Of a stretch of 64,000 nt of DNA, positions 32,790 through 40,703 are shown piece by piece (position 1 is the stretch's first letter; each line of letters opens with the position of its first letter). The stretch is taken from the IMG/VR virus record IMGVR_UViG_3300031463_000547, positions 1 to 64,000 of that record, one strand, 5' to 3'. A program made the position numbers and the translations under genes. Origin of the DNA: a virus. The notes under the pieces were generated by a model. That model saw only the letters and a program-made list of their open reading frames with translations, searched no databases and was not told the origin of the DNA.

Positions 32790-34460
32790 ATGGGCACCGT
32801 TTTTGTAATGCCGCTGTCAAAGGGTGCTGCGTTCGACAGGCTGGCTGAGGAAGTGGCGCGTGAGTATGAAGCGAAGGGCTACTCCAGAGAGCATGCGTTG
32901 GAGATAGGCAGGGCAGTCGCGGGCAAAATTGCGCGGAAGAAATGTAAAGCCGGACGGCGACGGCGGCGAAAGAGTTTGGCGCCGATGCTGATTCTGCCCT
33001 TGGCGAAAGGTGGATGGCCGGGGATGCCACGATATAAAGCAATCAAGGCAAAGTATCCGAACGTCATTCTGCTATTTCGTCGGGGTAGCCATTGGATGGC
33101 ATTCGGCTCAGACGGCAAGTTGGTTAAACAAGTGTATGGTGCACGTATCGTACCTCAGAAGGACGTAGATCGTGTTATTGATACCTTGCAAAACCAGGGC
33201 CATCAAGTGGCACTTTGTGGTCTGATTGCCAGCAAGCCATTGGCGAAAGGTTTGGAGAAGCCGGTTAATGTCAGGCAAAGGACTAATACCGACTTAGCGG
33301 TTTCCTCGCCATACAATGCGAACTTCATCAAAGACGTAAAGCGGTTGCGAGGTGCCAAGTGGGATGTTGAAAATCGTGTTTGGGTCGTTCCGGCCGAGCA
33401 TAAGGAAAAATTATTCAAACTGCTAGCTACACACTACAAGTGGAATCCAGAAGACCACCCCCGCGTACCAGCAGGAGTTCCAGAAGGGGGACAATTCGCA
33501 GAAAAAGGCACTACGATATTCCGGCCCCCATATAGTGATGCATTCACAGCTTGGATGCACAAGGAAAAGATGGGATACTGGGATGCATCCGCTAAGGGTT
33601 GGCGGGTTGCGAAGGAAGATGCCGATACCGTGCGAGCCAAAATTGAGGAGATGTTCCCACAGGTGCAACGCCAAGGCGTTAAGTACGTTTCCGTAAGCAT
33701 GCCGAGTTATAATGAGCGTGCCATTGCCGAGATAAAGCAAATACCAGGCCGTCAATACGATCCGACTAGCCGCACATGGTCTGTGCCAGAAACCGAAGCT
33801 GATAAGGCCAAGGCTATTGTGGAGAAGTACTTTTCGCCAAAAGCCACGGGTACGCCTACGTCGCAGGGATTGCCTGAAGGTCACAAGTACATCAGAAGGG
33901 GAGAAGGTTATGGTGGCTATCCATTTAGAGTCGGCGAGACGATCAAAGACGATGGGAAGTACTGGACGGTTGTGTCAGCCAGCAAGCAGTATTTCCGCGA
34001 GGATGGTATGTCGTTCGGTGTTGGCGATGAATCTGGCTATGTCTACACCGCTGAAGTTCGGCCTGCTACCGAGGAAGAAGCAGCACCATTGAAGGAGCGC
34101 GAAGAGCAAAAACGGCGCTATGTGGAGCTAAAGGAAGAGCTATCATCGATATTCAAAAAGATTTTCGATGGTGGTAAGGATGCTACACCTAAAGTGCAAC
34201 CCGAAGGCGAGGACATAGACATGATCGGTAACCCCCGCAACATTTATGGGGGCGGTCGGTGGTTTGTGATTGGCAAGAACCGCTTATGGGCAATCGAAAA
34301 CAATGGTGCAGATGGCGATGATTGGAGTCGGAACAACGTCCGCACTGGAGGGGCAGGAGCAATCGGTCGATATATACCGTATACTGCAAAAATGGCAAAG
34401 CGCATCAGAGAGGCCACCACTGAGGCAAAGGCATTAAAAGCGAAGTTTGCCGGAGATTAA
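32790..34460 (+). CDS. Modular protein with MutS-I-like and HARP-like domains
   Basis: 556 residues. Three P-L-x-K-G motifs (near 8-12, 70-74, 150-154) divide it. Residues 79-144 (YKAIKAKYPNVILLFRRG, then GHQVALCG) resemble MutS domain I, but the mismatch-probing Phe-x-Glu is absent (GSHWMAFG). Then HARP-like units occur at about 161-214, 243-289 and 300-347 (SPYNANFIKDVKRL...W.V; PSYNERAIAEIKQIPGRQYD...W.VP), a domain of annealing helicases and phage polyvalent proteins. HPRVPAGVPEGGQF (222-235) is common in phage head proteins. Confidence 0.65.
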   Translation: MGTVFVMPLSKGAAFDRLAEEVAREYEAKGYSREHALEIGRAVAGKIARKKCKAGRRRRRKSLAPMLILPLAKGGWPGMPRYKAIKAKYPNVILLFRRGSHWMAFGSDGKLVKQVYGARIVPQKDVDRVIDTLQNQGHQVALCGLIASKPLAKGLEKPVNVRQRTNTDLAVSSPYNANFIKDVKRLRGAKWDVENRVWVVPAEHKEKLFKLLATHYKWNPEDHPRVPAGVPEGGQFAEKGTTIFRPPYSDAFTAWMHKEKMGYWDASAKGWRVAKEDADTVRAKIEEMFPQVQRQGVKYVSVSMPSYNERAIAEIKQIPGRQYDPTSRTWSVPETEADKAKAIVEKYFSPKATGTPTSQGLPEGHKYIRRGEGYGGYPFRVGETIKDDGKYWTVVSASKQYFREDGMSFGVGDESGYVYTAEVRPATEEEAAPLKEREEQKRRYVELKEELSSIFKKIFDGGKDATPKVQPEGEDIDMIGNPRNIYGGGRWFVIGKNRLWAIENNGADGDDWSRNNVRTGGAGAIGRYIPYTAKMAKRIREATTEAKALKAKFAGD

Positions 34461-35386
34461 TGATGAAAATGATTCTGTTACTACCCTTGGCGAAAGCAAA
34501 CCCACAATGGTTTCTGGAGGCACGGGATCATAAAGGGCGATGGACACGTGGTGGGATGAATCAGGATGCGATGCGCAAGAAACTAAGCGGATTTAACTAC
34601 GTCAACCATCACGAGATGACTCCCGAAGAGATAGCTCAAGATCGGGCGGCATTTATGGAGCGACACCCGACTCAATTCGCTGCGAATGATACGCTTCGAA
34701 CCAGGAAGGATATTCATCGCGTGGCTGATAAGATCACTCGCGCCGCAGAGCGATTGGGGTATTGGGTGGATCGCCATGAAGCCGATAGCGGTTCTACTTA
34801 TCTCCAGTGCACATTGGGAGATGCCGACGTTTCCCTGAAAATTCGCGTCGCAAACCACATGCGTGTATACGACGCCGATTATTCCGTTGCGCCAGAGGAT
34901 GGTTCAGCAGCGGGCGCTGTGCGGTTGCTCGCGCAGCGAGCCGGCAAACCCGAACCTAAGTGGGTAACCAAATGGTATGACGACGCACGACAGGCGGCAG
35001 GAGCACAATACGACAGATATGCCGCAGAGGCCGGGGCACGACGAGAAAAGCTTTTAGCTGAAGAGCAGCGTCTCGAACGTCGTTACGGCCCGAAAGGTTC
35101 GCCTGCATACGAGGCCGGCATTAAGGCCGAGGCTGAAAGAGCTGCACGCAAAGAGCAGGAAAGGGCAACGCGGCGGGCTACCGAGGATGAGTTAAATGCC
35201 GCGGAGGTAGCTCGGCGCGCCAAAGAGTCCCTACGGCGAACAAATCCCAAACAGGCAGCAGTCCTGTTTGACGGGGTGGAGACGTCTCCGACGAAGAGGG
35301 CTGAGTATCAACGCCATTTGGAAGAGTTGAAGCGCCAAATTGCAAACACGATGCGGCGTGAGGGAACGTGGGTGAAATCGAAATGA
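34460..35386 (+). CDS. Putative internal virion protein with N-terminal PLAK motif
   Basis: 308 residues. It begins MMKMILLLPLAKANPQWF, the same motif as in neighbouring genes, then RDHKGRWTRGG, a tag frequent in phage head proteins. The second half is charged coiled coil (EEQRLERRYG, ERAARKEQERATRR). Function unknown; probably packaged with the polyvalent set. Two further ATGs lie within the first four codons. Confidence 0.6.
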   Translation: MMKMILLLPLAKANPQWFLEARDHKGRWTRGGMNQDAMRKKLSGFNYVNHHEMTPEEIAQDRAAFMERHPTQFAANDTLRTRKDIHRVADKITRAAERLGYWVDRHEADSGSTYLQCTLGDADVSLKIRVANHMRVYDADYSVAPEDGSAAGAVRLLAQRAGKPEPKWVTKWYDDARQAAGAQYDRYAAEAGARREKLLAEEQRLERRYGPKGSPAYEAGIKAEAERAARKEQERATRRATEDELNAAEVARRAKESLRRTNPKQAAVLFDGVETSPTKRAEYQRHLEELKRQIANTMRREGTWVKSK

Positions 35387-35389
35387 TAA

Positions 35390-35478
35390 ACCCGCTGGAA
35401 GCAACGTAGATTTCCGCAGAAATCAGGGCGGGCATACAGGACAAACCTGCATAGGCGCGCACGCTGCAAACAGCGGGT
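35390..35478 (+). ncRNA. Candidate structured RNA in a 200-base gap
   Basis: ACCCGCTG (35390-35397) pairs with CAGCGGGT (35471-35478). A symmetrical GAA/AAA internal loop follows, then GCAACG (35401-35406) with CGCTGC (35462-35467) and one A.C mismatch. Inside are GATTTC/GAAATC (35409-35424, loop CGCA) and CAGG/CCTG (35437-35449, loop ACAAA). Together this gives a three-way junction of about 89 bases. No T-run follows and no known RNA class is recognised. A weak promoter-like TTGAAG...TATGCT lies downstream (about 35482-35509). Confidence 0.5.
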
Positions 35479-35515
35479 CGATTGAAGTATAGCTCACAGT
35501 TGATATGCTGTCAAT

Positions 35516-35569
35516 GGCCGAGAGGACATACCTCAAGCCGAAGATGGTCGATGGACCGTCTTCGGCTTT
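35516..35569 (+). ncRNA. Late-boundary RNA element, copy 2 (before the second giant helicase)
   Basis: Leader GGCCGAGAGGACATACCTC (35516-35534) then hairpin AAGCCGAAGA (35535-35544) with TCTTCGGCTT (35559-35568), extended by T.G, GGTC with GACC, loop GATG, and a short TTT. Same leader and stem base as the elements at 17452, 42776 and 49508. It lies just before the start codon at 35589. Confidence 0.7.
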
Positions 35570-35588
35570 CGTAGTTTTAGAGAAGTCA

Positions 35589-38500
35589 ATGGCGAAAATC
35601 TGTACTCATCACAGGCAAAACATCATACATATCGCGGGAACTTGGGAAACAAACGGCAAACCAGAACTGCTGCGCGTCTGTAGCGGCTGTGGTCGGCTGT
35701 GGCGCGGCAGGTTGGTCAAGGGGTTCTTTGTCATCGACCTCGCTAAAGCCGTACCGCTGAAACCGGGCCAACGGTGGATTACAGTGCATCCTAATGGTGA
35801 AGATGAGAAGGGCATACCAGTTCTGATTCAGGAAAACCCGGATGGAACTGCCCATGTAATTGGCGGCGCCGGTGGCAAGCTCAACTATCTGCGGCTAAAT
35901 CGAATCAAGAGCCCCGAAGAATGGAAGCGCGCGGCAGAGGAACGAACTAAGAAACAACGCAAAGAGGCAATGAGACAGCGGCTGTCTCAATTGTCGGCGG
36001 CAGAGCGGGAAAAGGAAGAAGAGGTTCAGTCGGACATCAAGGCCTTGCGGGAGATGAAACAGGCTGAATATGTGCAGACTGTCATGGAAGCCCACGGTAT
36101 TGCACCTGAGGAATGGAAGCTGCCAGAAAAAGTGCTTGCGGCGATGCCACCGAAAAGCCGAGCTATGGCTGAGCGCCGCCATTTGCGCAAGATGGTTAAG
36201 GTGGCTGACAAGCTCGTCGATGAGGCGCGCGAAGACATCTTGGCAGCCCGTGACAAGGTGATTCAGGATGCCATTGGCGATCTGCCGGGCAGCGATATTA
36301 TGCCAGAACCTGAGCCAAGCGGAAGGGGCTTGGGATATGCGACGGCGGTATCGCAGAAGGCTGCGGAAAACGGTCTCACAACTCGTCAAACTGAAATTGA
36401 GAAACATGACATTTCATGGCGGCATTTTCTGGATGCGGCAGATGGCAGTGTGATTCGCGCAGCAGAACTCGAAGCGCGCGTAGAAGCCCTGCGCGGGGCA
36501 TTGGCAGCCGTGCGGGAACCAGTTCGGCAGGCACAGAAGATGGGATTGCTGGATGTCAGCATTGCTCCCAAAGCGCCCGCCGTGGAAGACGTCAGCAAGG
36601 TACTGCTGGCTCAGAAGAAGTACAGAGAAGCCGAGCGCAAACTTACCGAAACCAGCCAGGAGATTAATGAACGTGGAGTGCCTAAGGCGGCATTCGTTGT
36701 GGCTAAGGAAATCGGCGAAATAACGGATGAGCAGGCTAAGGACGCACTTGCCGATGAACTCGAAGAGCAGACGCGTCGGGTTACCGCATCCAAACTCCTA
36801 GACGCCGCGTACGAGCAAATAGAGGCGGCGCCGTTGCGAGAGCACGTCGGAGTCGGTCACTACGATGCGATCAACAATGCCTCTCTATCTGCAACTCACG
36901 AGCCGTGTCCCATAGATCGAGTCACTGCCGATATTTTGGGGCCAGCGGCTGCCGCAGAATTGCTGGTGCAGCATTGGCGCGAAACGATGTCGGCAGAGGA
37001 ACTGGACGCACTGCGCACAGCAATTGCCAACTACCATGTCAAAAGCCAGGTGGCCATAGCCGAAAAGGCGTTGGATGACTACAATGCGGCAAAACGGGAA
37101 ATCGACGCTATCGAAGTGCCTGTGATAACTGGCGCAGATTCACTACTGGCAGCGCAGGTGGCCTGTGATACAAAGGCCGAGAAGTTAATGGGGGCTCGAC
37201 GTACATTGGGCACGGCGCTCGGCAAATTAGAGGGGATGGCCGCCTTAGTCAACGCATTTGAAGAGGGGCCGATCAACGAGCTACGAGTGTCGTTGGGCGC
37301 AATATCGAATCAGCAGGCGGTCGCACAGGCACGGGCGATGGGATTGCAGACACCAGAACTACTTGATAATGAGGATACGTTCGATTACCGCATCGACAGT
37401 GACGGTGTAAATAAGTTCTTGACCGTAACAGCCGAGGGAATGGCAAAGTTGATTGCCAAAAAAGCTGACCCTGAGTTTGCAGCGAAATCGCGAACGGCAA
37501 TGGAGATCAAACGGGGAGACCATGACGTTGATGGATGGCTACCCGCAGGATTCGTCGCCCGACCTGCCACGACGTTTGATGATCCCGACGAACGCGCGCT
37601 GATGGTCAGTGAGCCACTACGACTATCAGAGGGAATGGATGCTGCACAGGTCAGAGCGGCAGTCGAGGACTATATAGGCGGTCGATTGGCTGATGGCCAG
37701 GACCCTGAGAGTCTGCGGCAGGACCTGCTATCGGCTGAGTTTGTATCAGCGTATGTGCCGAAGGCGTTGCAAGGAGAAGGCAGCGGCCTGTATTATAATG
37801 CACTGCGCGAACTGGGATTCTTCTCATATAACCAAGTTGAAAACCTGACACGCGACGAATTGGAGAAGCGTGCAGACGAGATCGTTGCCAAACGCCGTCG
37901 AGAACTTGGAGAAGACGCGAAGTTGGCGGCGCTTAACTCGCAGAGCGTACCACTGAACGACGAAACCTATGAGGCGGTTCATCGTGCGTTGGCGAAGTTG
38001 CCTCAGGCCGTCGTGGTCGGCAAGGGCATTGGAGAGCTTACTGCACAGGACAAGAATACACTACGCGATTTCTTCTGGAAGCACATGACTACCGAAAAGC
38101 GCCCAATAGCGGCTGAAACCAAACGCGAACGAGCAGAAGCCGCAGCACGCGCCGAAGAAGTGGTCGGGCATCAGGTCAACATCTTTGGTGAGATGGAGGA
38201 AGTCAAGCGCGGGCCATCCGAGGCAGACATTGCTGGTCCGGAAGAAACTGCATGGGATCGATATGTCAAGGCGATGGGTTCGACCGACCGAGCCTATGAG
38301 TCGATTCTAGATGTGGTGCGTGGTTCGTTCATGGGCGAATTCGCGCGCGAACTGGGCAGGGTAACTGGAACTGAGTTCAAAAGTGGGACACGGCGGATTG
38401 CCAATTGGGATCGGCACGTCTTGGGGCTGATTCCGCCAGAAAAACAAGCCAGATTGTTGGGCGAACGCGCAATCGAGGAAAAGCGTCGGCAGGCTCAGGT

Positions 38501-40349
38501 TGCAACGCGCAGCGGAGGCAAATTTGCAAAAGAGGATGCGGCAGGAGCACGACGCGAACGCGCCGAGAAACTGATGGCAGCGATCAAGCAGTCACAGATG
38601 GGTCTGTTTAAGCTCGGCGATGCACCTCTGATTGAGCGCACAACCATCGGGGATCGGGCTGAGGCTCAACTTATGAAGGTGTTTCCAATGGTCGCAGCCA
38701 ACTTCGATCCCAAAAAGCCCGTCGAGATACCTGCCAATATTTCAATGAGCGGCAAGTACATACAGCAGCAGCGGGCTATCAAGCTGATCGAATCGCAGAA
38801 GCGATTATCGCTGAATCTGGGAGTCGGGTCCGGCAAGACCCCTATCGCGTTGGGGGCATTCACCGACCTGCATGCTCATGGGAAGGTCAAACGCGGCATA
38901 TTTGTAGTGCCCAGCGTGGTTCAGGGACAGTTTGGCGGAGAATGCTTGAGATTCACTAAGCCCGGAGCCTATCGGTGGTTTGCGAATCCGGCTGCGACTG
39001 CGGAGGAGCGGCGAAAGGCATATGCCGATCCCGGCAAGCACATGGTGATTGTAACCCATCAGGCATTTCGCGATGATCTATGTTGGGCGCTAGCCCAACA
39101 CAAGTTCGGTGGCGATGTGGATAAGGCCAACAAATGGCTGCGTTCCAGCTCAGAATCGGAGCGAAAGAGCGCAATCGCGGAATCATGCAAAGCTCTTGGT
39201 TGGAACTTTGACTATGCCGCAGTTGATGAGGGCCACGATCTATTGAACCGGCGCGGCAAGCCCAACTCGCGAATGGCCAATGCAATCGACGCATTTACGT
39301 TTAATACGCCATACTATGTGTCGATGACGGCTGACCCAGTCAAGAACGACGCGTCAGAGGCATTCGACGTGTTACATAAGTTGGACCCGGAACGCTATAA
39401 CGACCCACAGGCATTTCACGCGAAATATGGTGTGGACACTGTGGCGAGCGCGGAGGCATTGCAACGCGAACTGGAACCATATTCCTACACCGGCAGGATC
39501 GTATCGGGCGTTGGCGCAGAGCGCAAAGTTCAGGAACATGATTTGACACCCGAACAGAGCACGCAATATGCCACCGTACTGAAAAACTATCAGTTGGCGC
39601 GCAAAGCGGCGCGCGAAGGAAGCGTGGATGTTGATGCCATCAAGGCGATGGCACCGCATGCATTTGATGGATTGAACGCTGAGCAGCAAACGGCCAAAGC
39701 ACAACAGCTATCGAGGTTTTTGGCGTCGGTGCGTGACAGCGCGTTGGATAGGATCATCAACACAGGCAGCGTGGATAGGCGAATCAAAGATGCGCCATGT
39801 GCTAAGGTCTCAAATTTGATTCGATATGTCCAATCTAAGGGCGATCGGCCTGGAGTGATATTTGCACACAGTCTGGATTCCGTGAAGCGGATCAAGCGTG
39901 AATTGGATAGGGCGGGCATCAAAGTAGTGAGCTTGACCGGTGAGAACTCATCGCTCGAAAAGGAGATGGCTAGACTCAAGTTCCAGCCTGGAGGCGGACG
40001 TCGGGCCGAGGCTCAGGTAATAGTGTGCAGCGATGCGGGTGCAGTTGGCCAGAACCTGCAGCGCGGCGCTTGGGTGTATAACTACGACACGCCAGATACG
40101 GCAAAAACGTTGGAGCAACGAATCGGGCGTATCGACCGAATCGGGCAGACGAACCCGGATGTCGAGAGTATCGAAGCGGTCAGCCGCACGCCGTATGAGG
40201 GCAAGCGCCGGCAGCGCATCAAACGCAAGAGCGCGTTGCGGGAAGTGTTCACGGCTCCTACTGAAATGCTCGATGATACTGGGTTGGCTCATGAGATATG
40301 GACAGCTCGACAAAAGCAACTGCAGCGAGATATGGTAAAGGCGGCTTAG
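35589..40349 (+). CDS. Second giant polyvalent-type protein with SNF2-like helicase
   Basis: 1586 residues from ATG 35589; earlier starts in frame fall within the RNA element. It opens with C-H...C-x2-C (CTHHRQ...CSGCGRLW) and VIDLAKAVPLKPGQRWITVHP, the N-terminal module shared with the gene at 26194. About 1000 residues of charged helices follow, then a helicase: Walker A VGSGKTP near 1079-1085, DEGHD near 1213, SMTADPV, and IGRIDRIGQ near 1511-1519. DEGH and RIGQ suggest SNF2/RapA-type DNA translocation. Inferred to be a packaged protein acting on entering DNA. Confidence 0.75.
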   Translation: MAKICTHHRQNIIHIAGTWETNGKPELLRVCSGCGRLWRGRLVKGFFVIDLAKAVPLKPGQRWITVHPNGEDEKGIPVLIQENPDGTAHVIGGAGGKLNYLRLNRIKSPEEWKRAAEERTKKQRKEAMRQRLSQLSAAEREKEEEVQSDIKALREMKQAEYVQTVMEAHGIAPEEWKLPEKVLAAMPPKSRAMAERRHLRKMVKVADKLVDEAREDILAARDKVIQDAIGDLPGSDIMPEPEPSGRGLGYATAVSQKAAENGLTTRQTEIEKHDISWRHFLDAADGSVIRAAELEARVEALRGALAAVREPVRQAQKMGLLDVSIAPKAPAVEDVSKVLLAQKKYREAERKLTETSQEINERGVPKAAFVVAKEIGEITDEQAKDALADELEEQTRRVTASKLLDAAYEQIEAAPLREHVGVGHYDAINNASLSATHEPCPIDRVTADILGPAAAAELLVQHWRETMSAEELDALRTAIANYHVKSQVAIAEKALDDYNAAKREIDAIEVPVITGADSLLAAQVACDTKAEKLMGARRTLGTALGKLEGMAALVNAFEEGPINELRVSLGAISNQQAVAQARAMGLQTPELLDNEDTFDYRIDSDGVNKFLTVTAEGMAKLIAKKADPEFAAKSRTAMEIKRGDHDVDGWLPAGFVARPATTFDDPDERALMVSEPLRLSEGMDAAQVRAAVEDYIGGRLADGQDPESLRQDLLSAEFVSAYVPKALQGEGSGLYYNALRELGFFSYNQVENLTRDELEKRADEIVAKRRRELGEDAKLAALNSQSVPLNDETYEAVHRALAKLPQAVVVGKGIGELTAQDKNTLRDFFWKHMTTEKRPIAAETKRERAEAAARAEEVVGHQVNIFGEMEEVKRGPSEADIAGPEETAWDRYVKAMGSTDRAYESILDVVRGSFMGEFARELGRVTGTEFKSGTRRIANWDRHVLGLIPPEKQARLLGERAIEEKRRQAQVATRSGGKFAKEDAAGARRERAEKLMAAIKQSQMGLFKLGDAPLIERTTIGDRAEAQLMKVFPMVAANFDPKKPVEIPANISMSGKYIQQQRAIKLIESQKRLSLNLGVGSGKTPIALGAFTDLHAHGKVKRGIFVVPSVVQGQFGGECLRFTKPGAYRWFANPAATAEERRKAYADPGKHMVIVTHQAFRDDLCWALAQHKFGGDVDKANKWLRSSSESERKSAIAESCKALGWNFDYAAVDEGHDLLNRRGKPNSRMANAIDAFTFNTPYYVSMTADPVKNDASEAFDVLHKLDPERYNDPQAFHAKYGVDTVASAEALQRELEPYSYTGRIVSGVGAERKVQEHDLTPEQSTQYATVLKNYQLARKAAREGSVDVDAIKAMAPHAFDGLNAEQQTAKAQQLSRFLASVRDSALDRIINTGSVDRRIKDAPCAKVSNLIRYVQSKGDRPGVIFAHSLDSVKRIKRELDRAGIKVVSLTGENSSLEKEMARLKFQPGGGRRAEAQVIVCSDAGAVGQNLQRGAWVYNYDTPDTAKTLEQRIGRIDRIGQTNPDVESIEAVSRTPYEGKRRQRIKRKSALREVFTAPTEMLDDTGLAHEIWTARQKQLQRDMVKAA

Positions 40350-40359
40350 GAGGTGCAAG

Positions 40360-40662
40360 ATGCCAAAGGCGAGAGCGAATACAAATGCCATACGGAAACT
40401 GCTAGTAGACTGCGAAAAGCGACGCTACGATCTGGCTAAACGCACAGATGCTATTCGCCATGCAGCATTGGCCATCGAGAAAGCAGCGATAGCCAAGCAA
40501 CGGCGCCTGCGCAAGCAACTTCAGTCTGCCACCGGAGATCGCCGCAGAATCCTAGAGGCGAACTACTTGGCGGAGGTGGACGCCCAACAAAAGGCGGCAA
40601 AAGCGTATTCGTTGGCATGTCACACGTTGGCGAAACTCGGAAAGCTCGAAATTGCAGTCTGA
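40360..40662 (+). CDS. Small basic coiled-coil protein
   Basis: 100 residues, strong SD (AGGAGG) before ATG 40360. Rich in Lys, Arg and Ala with heptads (AIEKAAIAKQRRLRKQLQSA). Likely DNA-binding or internal head protein. Its last codons form the 5' arm of the second hairpin element copy. Confidence 0.6.
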   Translation: MPKARANTNAIRKLLVDCEKRRYDLAKRTDAIRHAALAIEKAAIAKQRRLRKQLQSATGDRRRILEANYLAEVDAQQKAAKAYSLACHTLAKLGKLEIAV

Positions 40663-40690
40663 TTTATGCGATGTGACTGCGATAAGTAGA
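40654..40690 (+). promoter_or_regulatory. Repeated hairpin element, copy 2
   Basis: GCAGTC (40654-40659) and GACTGC (40675-40680) enclose a 15-base loop beginning TGATT; GATAAGTAGA (40681-40690) follows. Matches copy 1 at 16707-16743 in stem, loop length and trailer. It lies 13 bases before the protease-scaffold gene and overlaps the stop of the gene before it. Confidence 0.6.
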
Positions 40691-40703
40691 GTAGGGTGAG
40701 CGT

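Noticed and set aside
35505-35588. N-terminal 28-residue extension of the second giant helicase protein
   Set aside because: The extra codons are the RNA element itself (leader and hairpin); the ATG at 35589 follows it, as in the other three element-gene pairs.
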